From: Bog-756 sp963704585
GTDB taxonomy: Bacteria > Actinomycetota > Acidimicrobiia > Acidimicrobiales > RAAP-2
Length of the DNA: 64,000 nucleotides
Assembly (NCBI GenBank): GCA_963704585.1
Contig: OY969919.1
Coordinates: 1,860,001-1,924,000, forward strand
Direction of reading: 5' to 3'
How positions within the stretch are numbered: position 1 is the first letter of the stretch; the number at the start of each line of letters is the position of its first letter. Under the pieces are notes generated by a model. That model was given only the letters and a program-made list of their open reading frames with translations, made no database searches and was not told the DNA's origin. Of the stretch, positions 42,065 to 51,704 are shown piece by piece. Both the position numbers and the translations under genes were made by a program.

Positions 42065-43274
42065 ATGAGGGTCCTCGAGGGAGACCGGACGCGACCCGAT
42101 CGGGGCGCCGAACTCGCCGCGGTCGATGCGGTCGACCCGGCGAAGGACCAGGCGCTGTTCGAGGAGGCACGGCGGCTGCGCCGGCGCAAGCGGCGACGCG
42201 CCGCACTGCTGATCACGACAGTCGCGTTGCTCGCGCTCACGCTCGCCATCCCGCTGCGTGCGCTCACGGCCGGGACGGTGTCGACCACGGGCGTGACCCG
42301 CCCCAATCCCGTTCCGCCCGGAACCGACGCACCGACCGAGCTCGTGGTCTGGCGCGGCTTCGACCTGCAGCTCGTGACGACCTCGGGTCGCACAGTCCGG
42401 ACCCTCGCGAAGGGCATCGCGCTTCTTCCGAGGCGTTCCCGCACTCTCGGTCTCGAGCGGTGGGACGGTCTACTTCGACCGGGGAATCGAGCCCGTCCCG
42501 GGCCGGCCGATGGAGCAGGTGTGGAGCGTTCCCCTCTCCGGTGGGCCACCGACCGTGGTCGCCGCCGACGGGTACGACCCCGCGGTCAGCCCGGACGGGC
42601 GCGACCTCGCCTACCAGCTCGACACCGACATGAGCAGCGGCCCCGCGACCGTCGTGGTCCGCGACCTCCGCACGGGCGCATCCACGGTCCATGCGGTCTC
42701 GTCGAGTGCGGCCGCCATCGACTCGCTCACGTGGTCGCCGTCGTCGGCGACTCTGGCGGTCACGACCACGGAGCCGGCGCCCGACGGCCGCTCCGCGAGC
42801 GGCGCGACCTGGCTGGTCGACGTCCCCGCACCCAGCGGGCCGCTCGAGACCTTCCCTCACGTCCGGTTGCCGGCTTGTCCGCCCGGTCTCTGGGCGTTCC
42901 CGGGAGTCCCGACCGTGGCGGCGTGGGCCGGCTACGTCAGTGGGACCGAGGGTCTCGCGGTCTGCCCGCGCGCCGGACTCTCGTCCACGTCGTCGACGCT
43001 CGGATTCGCGGTGGTCGACGTCGCGACCGGGCGTACCGTGGGTGCGCTGCCCACGCTCCCCGGCCTGCTGGCGACCGGCAGCACGTTCGTCTTCGCAGGC
43101 GGGGCCGTCCAGATCGACGGAACGGGACGGCACCTCGCACTCGTGACGCCGGGGTCGGGCGACGGACTCCTCGAGGAGTGGTCGATCGGCACGAAGGCGC
43201 CTGGCACCGTCGGCCACCCGTCGGTCATCGCCCGCGGCGTCGCGAGCGCGGCCTGGGTTCCCGTCCGGGCCTGA
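42065..43274 (+). CDS. Membrane-anchored TolB-like beta-propeller, split by a frameshift
   Basis: The N-terminus (AKDQALFEEARRLRRRKRRR then AALLITTVALLALTLAIPLR) is a basic segment plus membrane helix like that of the NHL protein across gntR. The extracellular part in the first frame runs to about 42420 (TELVVWRGFDLQLVTTSGRT). The rest (FFRGVPALSVSSGGTVYFDR; EQVWSVPLSGGPPTVVAADG; YDPAVSPDGRDLAYQLDTD; IDSLTWSPSSATLAVTT) is in another frame with TolB/WD40-like blades. One base extra or two missing near 42420-42423 joins them to about 402 residues. It starts 25 bp after gntR and is probably co-transcribed with it. Confidence 0.72.
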
Positions 43275-43278
43275 CCGT

Positions 43279-43878
43279 TCACCCCGGTCCGTCCGGCCGG
43301 ACCGGCGTACGGGTCACCGAGCCCGGAGCGACGGGAACGGCGGGCATCTCGACGGCCCGGATCTCGCAGACACGCATGACGCTCGAGCGTCCGGTGGTCG
43401 ACAGGTCGTCGACGTGGCGCATGCCGAGCTTCTCCATCACCCTCCCTGACGCCACGTTGGCGGGGTCGTACCTCGCGATGATCCGATCCAGGCCGATCAC
43501 CTCGAAACCGTACGCAAGCGCACAACGCGCTCCTTCGGTCGCGATCCCCCGATCCCACCGGCTCCGGTCCACGAACCAGCCGACCTCGACCGCCGGCAGC
43601 AGCTCCTGCGGCTCCCACACCCGGGTGAGCCCGATCCATCCGACGAAGGCGCCGCCGTCCTTCTGTTCGGCGGCCCAGTGGCTGTAGCCCTCCTGCTCCC
43701 AGAGGGCGACGTGCCACTCGAGCCAGGTGTGGGTCTGCTCCGGGCCGTACGGTCCGCCGAAGAACCGCATCGACTCCCGGTCGGCCTGGAGCCGGTGGAG
43801 GTCGACCTCGTCGTCCATCGCGAGTGGTCGGAGGCGGAGGCGTTCCGTCTCGATCGGTTCCGACCAGTCATCCGGCAC
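43279..43878 (-). CDS. GNAT-family N-acetyltransferase (RimJ-like)
   Basis: The 199-residue product has the RimJ/RimL pattern: IETERLRLRPLAMDDEVDLH, HWAAEQKDGGAFVGWIGLTR, VGWFVDRSRWDRGIATEGAR followed by CALAYGFEVIGLDRIIARYD, then VASGRVMEKLGMRHVDD. The acetyl-CoA loop is RSRWDRGIATEGA. The substrate is unknown. GTG at 43876-43878 is the best start. Upstream lies a duplicated 21-bp sequence. It is convergent with the propeller gene (four-base gap). Confidence 0.88.
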   Translation of the reverse strand: MPDDWSEPIETERLRLRPLAMDDEVDLHRLQADRESMRFFGGPYGPEQTHTWLEWHVALWEQEGYSHWAAEQKDGGAFVGWIGLTRVWEPQELLPAVEVGWFVDRSRWDRGIATEGARCALAYGFEVIGLDRIIARYDPANVASGRVMEKLGMRHVDDLSTTGRSSVMRVCEIRAVEMPAVPVAPGSVTRTPVRPDGPG

Positions 43879-43889
43879 CAACAGACAGT

Positions 43890-43931
43890 GCCATCGGGAG
43901 GATGCGGCTGGCCATCGGGAGGATGCGGCTG
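43890..43931. repeat. Perfect 21-bp direct repeat upstream of the acetyltransferase gene
   Basis: GCCATCGGGAGGATGCGGCT followed by G occurs at 43890-43910 and again at 43911-43931 without mismatch. It lies between the GNAT start and the divergent padR promoter. Confidence 0.95.
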
Positions 43932-43952
43932 CCTCCGGCAGCAGACCGGCGG

Positions 43953-43981
43953 TTGACAACGAACATGTTGCGATATATCGT
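43953..43981 (+). promoter_or_regulatory. padR promoter with candidate PadR operator
   Basis: TTGACA (43953-43958), 17 bases and TATCGT (43976-43981) give a near-ideal promoter. The perfect palindrome CGATATATCG (43971-43980) overlaps the -10 box, and AACATGTT (43962-43969) is a second one. ATATATCG-type dyads are typical PadR targets, so self-repression is likely. A leader of about 135 bases follows. Confidence 0.65.
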
Positions 43982-44122
43982 GATCTGACGAGAGCGGTAA
44001 CGATAACCAAGTGACCGTGCGTGACAGCCGTCCCGCAGCGGGCGGCCCCGCGAAACGGGTGACGGAGCCATACGCAAGAACGGCGCAGCCGTCCACGAGA
44101 ACAGCGAGAAAGAGGTGCAGCC

Positions 44123-44796
44123 ATGCACGGAAGTCGACGTCACGAGGAGGGCCCGGACACCACCGGGCTCCGCGATCATTTCGAAGGCGTGATGCGCGCC
44201 CGCGCCCGCGCTCGGCGCAAGGCGGACCGGATGGGCATGGGCTTCGGCCGGCACGGCGCCTGGCACGGCGGATTCGGCCCGGGCTTCGGCGGTCCGATGT
44301 TCGGGCGCGGCCCGAAGGTCGGCCGCGGCGACGTGCGCGCGGCGGTGCTCGCGCTGCTCGTCGAGGAGCCGATGCACGGCTACCAGATCATCACCGAGCT
44401 CACCGACCGGAGCGGCGGCGTCTGGCGTCCGAGCCCCGGCTCGGTCTACCCGACCCTCCAGGTCCTCGAGGACCAGGGACTCGTGACCGCGGACCGCAGC
44501 GAGGGACGTCGCGTCTTCCGCCTCACCGACGAAGGTCGTGCCGAAGCCGCGGCGGCCGAGGGGCCGGCACCGTGGGAGGACATGGCGGGGGCGCGCCGCG
44601 ACCGCTCGTCAACCTCCGCAAGCTCTTCGGCGAGATCGCGGTCGCGATCTACCAGGTCGCGCAAGCCGGTGACGAGCGCCAGCTCGCGACGGCGGCCGAC
44701 CTGCTGACCGACACGAAGCGCCGCCTCTACCTCCTGCTCGCGGAGGGGACCACCGACGAGGGCGAGCCCACCGAGGCCGCGGCCGACGCGGACTGA
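44123..44796 (+). CDS. PadR-family transcriptional regulator, split by a one-base frameshift
   Basis: A Gly/Arg/His-rich N-tail (MGMGFGRHGAWHGGFGPGFG) precedes the PadR winged helix: RAAVLALLVEEPMHGYQIIT, GGVWRPSPGSVYPTLQVLED and QGLVTADRSEGRRVFRLTDE. After the five-G run at 44587-44591 the C-terminal dimer domain (RPLVNLRKLFGEIAVAIYQV; ERQLATAADLLTDTKRRLYL) continues in another frame. One added G joins them to about 224 residues. The ATG has GAGGTG six bases upstream. Such proteins usually repress themselves and a transporter. Confidence 0.87.
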
Positions 44797-44805
44797 AGGA
44801 AGCGG

Positions 44806-45375
44806 TCAGGCGCCCTCGTACTCGAAGCCGAGGTCGGGTGCGGTCAGCAGCGCACGGAACGGCAGTCCCTCGACCGCGGCCATCGCTTCGACGGTGCCGC
44901 CGCGGTCCACGACGGCGACCAGCAGCACCGGCACCGCACCCGCGTCGCGCACCGCGTGCGCGGCCTCGAGGAGCGAGCTCCCCCGGGTGACGGTGTCCTC
45001 GGTGACGACCACCCGGTCACCCGGGTCGAGGGCGCCGGCGACGCGCCCGCCCGTGCCGTGGTCCTTCGCCTCCTTGCGCACGCTGAACGCCTTGAGCATC
45101 CGCCCGCGCGCCGCGGCGACCCCCGCCGTCACGAAGGCGACCGGGTCCGCGCCCATGGTCAGCCCGCCGATCGCGGTCGCGTCCTCGGGGACGAGCGAGA
45201 GCACCCCCTCGGCCACCGCGACCATCGCCTCGGGCCGGCAGACGGTCTGCTTCGAGTCGATGAACCACGAACTGTGGCGGCCCGACTTGAGCACGAAGTC
45301 GCCGCGCCGGACCGCGTGCGCGAGAAGGTGGTCGCGCAGCTCGGGGAAGCGAGTCGGCGGGAGCGTGGTACTCAC
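44806..45375 (-). CDS. pyrE: Orotate phosphoribosyltransferase
   Basis: The 189-residue enzyme has the PRPP-binding motif VVVTEDTVTRGSSLLEAAHA, the flexible-loop region SVRKEAKDHGTGGRVAG and the N-terminal DFVLKSGRHSSWFIDSKQTV. It converts orotate to OMP. The GTG start at 45373-45375 overlaps the purM stop (GTGA); a longer reading would come from purM's repeat-rich end. Confidence 0.95.
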   Translation of the reverse strand: MSTTLPPTRFPELRDHLLAHAVRRGDFVLKSGRHSSWFIDSKQTVCRPEAMVAVAEGVLSLVPEDATAIGGLTMGADPVAFVTAGVAAARGRMLKAFSVRKEAKDHGTGGRVAGALDPGDRVVVTEDTVTRGSSLLEAAHAVRDAGAVPVLLVAVVDRGGTVEAMAAVEGLPFRALLTAPDLGFEYEGA

Positions 45376-46583
45376 GCAGCACCCCCGCCCGGCGCTCCCG
45401 GCGCTCCCGGCGCACTCGGCGCACCCGCCCCACCCGGCCCACCCGGCGCTCCCGAAGCCCATCGCGCCTCACCCGTGAGCTCGACACCGCTCGGACCCGC
45501 CTCGACCCGTCCGATCACCGCGGCCTCCACGCCGGCGCCGTGCAGCGCAACGAGCGCTGCGTCCGCGCTGCCGGCAGACGTGACGACCACCATCCCGATC
45601 CCGAGATTGAACACTCTCGCCATCTCGTCGTCGGCCACCTGGCCGAGACGCCGGATCTCGCCGAAGATGGCCGGGATCTCCCACGCGCCGCGGTCGAGGA
45701 CCGCCCGCATCCCCTCGGGCAGCACCCGCGGGACGTTGCCGTCGAACCCTCCCCCGGTGATGTGCGCGACCGCGTGCACGCCGCCGGCCGCGATCGCCGC
45801 GCGCACCGCGGGTGTGTAGAGCACCGAGGGACGCAGGAGCTCGTCGGCGAGCGTCACGCCGGCACCCGGCCACGCCGGACCGCCGAGCGGGAGCCCGGCC
45901 CGTTCGAGCAGGACGTGGCGCGCGAGCGTGTACCCGTTGCACCGCAGCCCCGGCGAGGCGAGTCCGATGACCACGTCGCCCTCACGCACGCGCCCGGCGC
46001 CGAGGACCGCGTCGCGGTCGACGACGCCGACCGCGAAGCCGACCAGGTCGAACTCGCCCGGCTTCATGATCCCGGCGTGCTCGGCCATCTCGCCGCCGAG
46101 CAGCGTCGCGCCGACCTGCCGGCAGCCCTCCGCCACCCCGCCGACCAGCTCGGCCATCCGGTCGGGTTCGATCGCGCCGGTCGCCACGTAGTCGAGGACG
46201 AAGAGCGGCTCCGCGCCCTGGCAGACCAGGTCGTCGACGCACATCGCGACCAGGTCGATGCCGATCGTGTCGAACCGACCGACCGCCTGGGCGACCGTGC
46301 CCTTGGTCCCGACCCCGTCGGTCGACGCGACGAGCACCGGCTCGCGGTAGCGCCCGCTCGGCACGGCGAACAGCCCGCCGAAGCCACCGAGGTCGGAGAG
46401 GACCTCGGGTCGGAGGGTCGAGGCGACGAGCGGACGGATCCGGTCGACCGCGCGCTCGCCCGCGTCGATGTCGACACCTGCGGCGGCGTAGGTCGCGGGC
46501 GACGGCCTCGCCCCGGGATTCGGGGCTCCGAGAGCGGCGGGGTGGGTCGGGTCGGCGTGCGCGTCGGGTGCGGCGCCGCTCAC
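45372..46583 (-). CDS. purM: Phosphoribosylformylglycinamidine cyclo-ligase
   Basis: The 403-residue protein shows TYAAAGVDIDAGERAVDRI, VLVASTDGVGTKGTVAQAVG, DLVAMCVDDLVCQGAEPLFV, HITGGGFDGNVPRVLPEGM and VFNLGIGMVVVTSAG. It makes AIR from FGAM in purine synthesis. The C-terminus carries a low-complexity Gly/Ala/Pro tail from GGCGCTCCC-like repeats at about 45390-45455, and the first 30 residues are also Pro/Ala-rich. The GTG overlaps the purF stop. Confidence 0.96.
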   Translation of the reverse strand: MSGAAPDAHADPTHPAALGAPNPGARPSPATYAAAGVDIDAGERAVDRIRPLVASTLRPEVLSDLGGFGGLFAVPSGRYREPVLVASTDGVGTKGTVAQAVGRFDTIGIDLVAMCVDDLVCQGAEPLFVLDYVATGAIEPDRMAELVGGVAEGCRQVGATLLGGEMAEHAGIMKPGEFDLVGFAVGVVDRDAVLGAGRVREGDVVIGLASPGLRCNGYTLARHVLLERAGLPLGGPAWPGAGVTLADELLRPSVLYTPAVRAAIAAGGVHAVAHITGGGFDGNVPRVLPEGMRAVLDRGAWEIPAIFGEIRRLGQVADDEMARVFNLGIGMVVVTSAGSADAALVALHGAGVEAAVIGRVEAGPSGVELTGEARWASGAPGGPGGAGAPSAPGAPGAPGGGAA

Positions 46584-48127
46584 GCCGTGGCCCCGGTGGC
46601 CGCGCCGCTGAGCGCGCGCTCCCCGCCGAGCTCGACCGCGACCGGCACCGGGTAGTGCCCGGTCAGGCAGGCGTCGCAGAAGCCAGCCTCCGGCACGCCG
46701 ATGGCCTCCACCAGATGCTCGAGGGTCAGGTACTCGAGCGAGTCGACGTCGAGGTACTCGACGATCTCCTCGTGGGTCTTGACCGAGGCGAGCAGCTCGT
46801 TGCGGTCCGGGGTGTCGATCCCGTAGAAGCACGGCCAGCGGAACGGCGGCGAGGAGATGCGCAGGTGCACCTCGATCGCGCCCGCGTCGCGCAGCATTCG
46901 GACCATCGCCCGGGTGGTGGTCCCCCGCACGATCGAGTCGTCGACGACGATGAGGCGCTTCCCCTCGATGTTGTCGCGCAACGGGTTGAGCTTGCGACGC
47001 ACACCGCTCACGCGCTCGGCCTGGGTCGGCGCGATGAAGGTGCGTCCGATGTACCGGTTCTTCACCAGCCCCTGGCCGTAGGGGATGGTCGACGCGACGG
47101 CGTACCCCTCCGCGGCCGGCACGCCGGAGTCGGGGACGCCCATCACCAGGTCTGCCGCGACCGGCGCCTGCGTGGCGAGCAGCTGGCCCATCCGGCGGCG
47201 CGCACCGTGGACCTCAGTGGCGTAGAGGCGCGTGTCCGGACGGGCGAAGTAGACGAACTCGAAGATGCAGAGCTTCGGGTCGTGCCGCGACTCGTCGAAG
47301 GGCTGCTCCGAGCGGACCTCCTTGCCGTCGATGACGACCATCTCACCCGGCTCGAGCTCGCGGACGAACGTCGCGCCGATCACGTCGAGCGCGGGCGACT
47401 CCGAGGCGAGGACCCAGCCGGTCTCGAGCTCCTCGGTGGGCTCGAGCCGTCCGAGACAGAGCGGCCGGAACCCGTTCGGATCTCGCACGCCGATGAGCCG
47501 GCCCGCGTCGAGGAGCACGAAGGAGAAGGCGCCCTCGACGAGCGGCAGCACCGACCGGAGGGCCTCCTCGAGGTCGTCGGCGTGCTCCTCGTCGGTCCGG
47601 TCGGGATCTTCGGGGGGGAAGGCCTGCCCGAGCAGCTCGGCGACGAGGTCGCTGTCCGAGGAGAACATGCCCGGCAGCATCCCGGCAGCGTCGCTGAGCG
47701 CCGCGGTGTTGGTCAGGTTTCCGTTGTGGGCGAGGCCGAAGCCGGCGCGGCCGCGGGGACGGTAGACGGGCTGGGCGTGGAGCCAGTCGCTCGAGCCGGC
47801 CGTCGAGTAGCGGGTGTGGCCGATGGCGAGGTGGCCGCGGAGGGCGGAGAGCTTGCGCTCGTCGAAGACGGTGGTGACGAGACCCATGTCCTTCATCACG
47901 GTGATCACGTCACCGTCGCTCACCGCCATCCCCGCCGACTCCTGCCCGCGGTGCTGGAGCGCGTAGAGCCCGTCGAAGACCAGGTGGGCGACGGAACGGC
48001 CCGGGGCGTAGACCCCGAACACCCCGCACGCCTCCCTCGCCTCCATCATCGGTTGGTCACCGTACACACCGGGTCTCGGGATCGTCGGCACGGCGGGCCG
48101 GCTGGCACCCGGACCGTTCGTGTCCAT
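46580..48127 (-). CDS. purF: Amidophosphoribosyltransferase
   Basis: The product is 515 residues from ATG 48125-48127. A propeptide ends before the nucleophile Cys in EACGVFGVYAPGRSVAHLVF. The glutaminase part has YALQHRGQESAGMAV and GLAHNGNLTN. The PRTase part has RLIVVDDSIVRGTTTRAMVR and PCFYGIDTPDRNELLA, and a C-terminal EAGFCDACLTGHYP supplies cysteines as in Fe-S-containing Bacillus-type PurF. It commits PRPP to purine synthesis. Shorter starts (GTG near 48063 or ATG 48049) would also leave a propeptide. Confidence 0.95.
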   Translation of the reverse strand: MDTNGPGASRPAVPTIPRPGVYGDQPMMEAREACGVFGVYAPGRSVAHLVFDGLYALQHRGQESAGMAVSDGDVITVMKDMGLVTTVFDERKLSALRGHLAIGHTRYSTAGSSDWLHAQPVYRPRGRAGFGLAHNGNLTNTAALSDAAGMLPGMFSSDSDLVAELLGQAFPPEDPDRTDEEHADDLEEALRSVLPLVEGAFSFVLLDAGRLIGVRDPNGFRPLCLGRLEPTEELETGWVLASESPALDVIGATFVRELEPGEMVVIDGKEVRSEQPFDESRHDPKLCIFEFVYFARPDTRLYATEVHGARRRMGQLLATQAPVAADLVMGVPDSGVPAAEGYAVASTIPYGQGLVKNRYIGRTFIAPTQAERVSGVRRKLNPLRDNIEGKRLIVVDDSIVRGTTTRAMVRMLRDAGAIEVHLRISSPPFRWPCFYGIDTPDRNELLASVKTHEEIVEYLDVDSLEYLTLEHLVEAIGVPEAGFCDACLTGHYPVPVAVELGGERALSGAATGATA

Positions 48128-48295
48128 CCTAGTGCCCGAACTTGCGGAGCCGCCCGTGCCGGAGGCCCCGCCGAGGGCCCCGGGCGGGCACCGGGCGGGC
48201 ACCGGCCGGGTCGGTGGCATGATCTCGGGGACCCGGCAGAGGGGCACCGCCCACCGGCCGGACGTCGGCAGTTGTCTCGGCGAAGGGGGAAGACG

Positions 48296-50731
48296 ATGCG
48301 TCACCGTCGGCACCGGCGGTTCCGGAGCGGAGTGGTCCTCGGCCTCGCGCTGGCCTGCGCGACCGTCACGCCCGCGGTCCTCGCCGCCTCGCCGCCCGCC
48401 TCGGCCTCCGGTGGCTCGCTCGCCGGCAACGGCTCGGTCGACGAGGCCTGGCTGACCGGGGCGGGTCCGGGTGACTCGGTCACCCTGCTCCAGAACGGCA
48501 GCCCGGTCGCCGACCCGGCCAATCCGGGGACGGCCGACGCGCTCGGCTCGCTCATCATCCGGAACCTCACCCCGGGGACCGGCTACGCCTGGGACGACAC
48601 GACGAGCGGCCAGACCACGCCGACCTTCTCGGTGCTCGCACCGGACGCGAACCCGTCGCAGAACGACCCGCTCTACACGGGCCAACCGATGCACGAGGGC
48701 ATCAACTACGTCACGATGCGCGACGGCGTCCAGCTCGCGGCCACGGTGCGCTACCCCTACGGCGGCACCTGCAGCGCGACCGCCCCCTGCCCGACGGTCG
48801 TCGAGTACTCGGGGTACGCGACCGCCGGACCGACCGACCCGATCCCCTACCTCATCTCGCAGGCGACCGGCTCCCCGTGCACCGGGTGCGGTGACCCCAA
48901 CCTCCTGCCGGACACCGCGACCGACGTCGGTGCGGTCCTCGCCCGCGTCTCGGGCTTCGCGACCGTGAGCCTCCAGATGCGCGGGACCGGGTGCTCGGGC
49001 GGTGCCTACGACCTCTTCGGCTACCCGTCCGACTACGACGCGTACGACGCGATCGAGATCGTCGCCCACCAGAGCTGGGTGGCCAACCACAAGGTCGGCA
49101 TGGTCGGCATCAGCTATTCGGGCCTCTCGCAGTTCCCCTCGGCCGGGACGAACCCACCGGACCTCGCGGCAATCGCGCCGCTCAGCCCGACCGACGACCT
49201 CTTCTCGACCGGCTACCCCGGCGGGATCTTCAACGACGGCTTCGCGGCGAGCTGGATCCAGTCGCGGATCGACGACGCGGCGCCGGCCGCCACGCTCTCG
49301 GGTGGCCAGCTCGCACCGCTCGCGAGCACCCCGGTCTCCGGTGTCGGGCAGCCGTGGGTCTACTACGAGATCGACGCCGAGCTCGCCGCGAGCGGCGGCG
49401 CCTCGTCGCAGTGCCTCGCCGACCAGGCGCTCCACGGCCAGTCCGAGAGCCTCTCGTCACTGGTGGGCCCGCAGCTCGTCGCGCCCGGCACCGGCTCGGG
49501 GCGCGACCCCTCGCTCTTCGACCGCCGGTCGATGTCGGAGTGGGCGACCCGCATCACGGTGCCGGTCTTCGTGGCCGGCGCGATGCAGGACGAGCAGACC
49601 GGTCCCCAGTGGCCGGCCCTGCTCTCGGCGCTCCCGGCGTCGACCCCCGTCTACGCCAACCTGGTGAACGGCGGGCACATCGACTCGACCGATCCCCAGA
49701 TCATCAGCCGGTGGCTCGAGTTCCTCGACATCTTCGTGGCCGACCGCGTCCCGACCCCGCCGAGCCTGCTCGCCTCGGCGATCCTCGACGGCTTCACCAG
49801 CTTCGCCTCGGGCACCTCCGCCCAGGCGCCACTCCCGCCGATCCGCTTCACCAACGCGAAGACGGTCGCCGCGGCGCAGGCCGCGTTCGCCCAGAAGACC
49901 GCGCGGGTCACCATCCTCTTCGACAACGGCGCAGGCCCGGTCGGCGCGGGCGATCCGCAGTCCACCTACTCGGCGCACTACACCCAGTGGCCGCCGGCCG
50001 GAAAGGTCGCGACCTACTACTTCGGCGCTGCAGGCGCACTTGCGACGGGGCGGCCGAAGTCCGCGGGCTCGGCGTCGCTCACCCTCGACCCGAGCCTCCG
50101 GCCCGCGACCAGCCTGCCCGCGGGGGCGAACGCCTGGGCGGCCGCGCCACCGTGGAACTGGACCGTCGTGCCCGCGGCCGACGGGATCGCGTTCCAGACC
50201 GCACCGTTCACGGTCGCCACGACCTTCGTGGGACCGGCGACCGTCGACCTCTGGGTCGAGTCCGCCACACCCGTCGAGGACTTCCAGGCGACGGTCACCG
50301 AGCTCCGGCCGGGCGCGTCGCAGGAGGAGTACGTGACCTCCGGCTTCCTGCGCAGCTCGAACCAGGTCGACACCGCCGCGTCGACGGCGCTCACCACGGT
50401 CCCGACCTACCTGGCTTCGGACGCGGGGACGCTCACGGCGTCCTCGTACACGCTGGTCCGGATCCCGGTCGACCCGATCGTCCACACCTTCCGGGCCGGC
50501 ACCGAGCTCCGGATCGTCATCTCGGCTCCCGGTGGGGACCGGCCCTCGTGGGAGTTCGACACGGTCGACAGCGGCCAGTCGGCGACCGTCGGTATTGGCG
50601 GTGTGGCCGCGTCGGCCCTCGTGGCGGACCACGTGTCCGCACCGGCGACCGCGACGCTCCCGACCTGCGGGTCGCTGCGCGGTGAGCCGTGCCGGGCCTA
50701 CCAACCAGAGGGGAACCAGCCCGGCGGCTGA
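48296..50731 (+). CDS. Secreted S15/CocE-type alpha-beta hydrolase
   Basis: The 811-residue product has a signal peptide (RSGVVLGLALACATVTPAVL, ending near ASA). The catalytic domain has MRDGVQLAATVRYPYGGTC, LQMRGTGCSGGAYDLFGY, nucleophile elbow VGMVGISYSGLSQFPSAGTN, and catalytic-His region VNGGHIDSTDP. The last 220 residues are a jelly-roll typical of PepX_C/CocE (FTVATTFVGPATVDLWVESA; TFRAGTELRIVISAPGGDRP). It acts outside the cell on peptides or esters. ATG at 48296 has GGGGGA six bases upstream. It is divergent from purF. Confidence 0.9.
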   Translation: MRHRRHRRFRSGVVLGLALACATVTPAVLAASPPASASGGSLAGNGSVDEAWLTGAGPGDSVTLLQNGSPVADPANPGTADALGSLIIRNLTPGTGYAWDDTTSGQTTPTFSVLAPDANPSQNDPLYTGQPMHEGINYVTMRDGVQLAATVRYPYGGTCSATAPCPTVVEYSGYATAGPTDPIPYLISQATGSPCTGCGDPNLLPDTATDVGAVLARVSGFATVSLQMRGTGCSGGAYDLFGYPSDYDAYDAIEIVAHQSWVANHKVGMVGISYSGLSQFPSAGTNPPDLAAIAPLSPTDDLFSTGYPGGIFNDGFAASWIQSRIDDAAPAATLSGGQLAPLASTPVSGVGQPWVYYEIDAELAASGGASSQCLADQALHGQSESLSSLVGPQLVAPGTGSGRDPSLFDRRSMSEWATRITVPVFVAGAMQDEQTGPQWPALLSALPASTPVYANLVNGGHIDSTDPQIISRWLEFLDIFVADRVPTPPSLLASAILDGFTSFASGTSAQAPLPPIRFTNAKTVAAAQAAFAQKTARVTILFDNGAGPVGAGDPQSTYSAHYTQWPPAGKVATYYFGAAGALATGRPKSAGSASLTLDPSLRPATSLPAGANAWAAAPPWNWTVVPAADGIAFQTAPFTVATTFVGPATVDLWVESATPVEDFQATVTELRPGASQEEYVTSGFLRSSNQVDTAASTALTTVPTYLASDAGTLTASSYTLVRIPVDPIVHTFRAGTELRIVISAPGGDRPSWEFDTVDSGQSATVGIGGVAASALVADHVSAPATATLPTCGSLRGEPCRAYQPEGNQPGG

Positions 50732-50827
50732 CGTGCGGGTGACCGGGCGCGTGACCTGCCGGTGGCCGGCGCGTGACCGGGCAGTGATCGGCGGGGGCGC
50801 ACGGTCCGACCGGTAGCGTCGGCGCTG

Positions 50828-51682
50828 GTGATCGACCTCCACACCCACTCGACGGTCTCCGACGGGACCGACCCGCCGGAGCGGGTCGTGGAGCTCGCGT
50901 CCGAGGCGGCCTGCAGCGCGGTGGCCCTCACCGACCACGACTCGCTGGCGGGCGTGGGCGCCGCCCGGGCGCGCGCCGGCGAGCTCGGCATCACCTTCGT
51001 CGCGGGGTGCGAGATCTCGTGCACACCGGTCGGGCCCGGCGGAATGCACGTGCTCGTCTACTTCGTCGACGAGCGCGACGGGCCGCTCGGGGCCGAGCTC
51101 ACCCGGCTCCGCGCCGACCGCAGGCAACGCAACCTCTCGCTCGTCGACCGCCTCGTCGAGCTCGGCGTCCCGGTCACCTACGAGCAGGTCCTCGCGCACG
51201 CCGGCAGCGAGGAGGGCATCGGCCGGCCGCACGTCGCCGCGGCGATGGTCGACGTCGGCGCAGCCGACTCGCTCGACGACGCGTTCGACCGCTACCTCTC
51301 GAACGGCCGTCCCGCGTTCGTCCCGAAGGCGCGTCTCAGCGCGCAGGACGTCGTGCGACTCGCCGCGGGGTCCGGCGGGGTCGCGGTCCTCGCCCACCCC
51401 TTCTCGACCGGCCTCGACCGCGGCGGGCTCGCACGGCTCGTCGAGGAGCTCGCCGAGGCCGGGCTCGCCGGGATCGAGGCGCGCTACGCCGCCTACGCCC
51501 CTCGCCAGCGCTCTGGGCTCCTCTCGCTCGCCCGTCGCTTCGACCTGGTCGCGACCGGCGGCTCCGACTACCACGGGACGATCAAGCCCGACCTCGCGGT
51601 CGGGAGCGGTCGTGGCGACCTGAAGGTGCCCGACCGCGTGCTCGCGGACCTCGAGGCACGCCGGCCGCGCGGGGCCGCCTGA
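50828..51682 (+). CDS. PHP-domain phosphoesterase
   Basis: The 284-residue product starts MIDLHTHSTVSDGTDPPERV, the first PHP motif, followed by VALTDHDSLAGVGAARARA, FVAGCEIS, GVAVLAHPFSTG and TGGSDYHGTIKPDLAVGSG. The His/Asp/Glu residues form a trinuclear metal site. Close relatives degrade 3',5'-bisphosphonucleotides or the 5' ends of RNA (RNase AM/YciV type). GTG at 50828 starts it, and it is convergent with purL. Confidence 0.92.
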   Translation: MIDLHTHSTVSDGTDPPERVVELASEAACSAVALTDHDSLAGVGAARARAGELGITFVAGCEISCTPVGPGGMHVLVYFVDERDGPLGAELTRLRADRRQRNLSLVDRLVELGVPVTYEQVLAHAGSEEGIGRPHVAAAMVDVGAADSLDDAFDRYLSNGRPAFVPKARLSAQDVVRLAAGSGGVAVLAHPFSTGLDRGGLARLVEELAEAGLAGIEARYAAYAPRQRSGLLSLARRFDLVATGGSDYHGTIKPDLAVGSGRGDLKVPDRVLADLEARRPRGAA

Positions 51683-51704
51683 GCCGCCCCTCCAGGAACG
51701 ACGC

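Noticed and set aside
46568..50731. 1,387-codon plus-strand frame covering purF and the hydrolase
   Set aside because: The part before 48296 is antisense to purF; the hydrolase has its own signal peptide and ribosome site.
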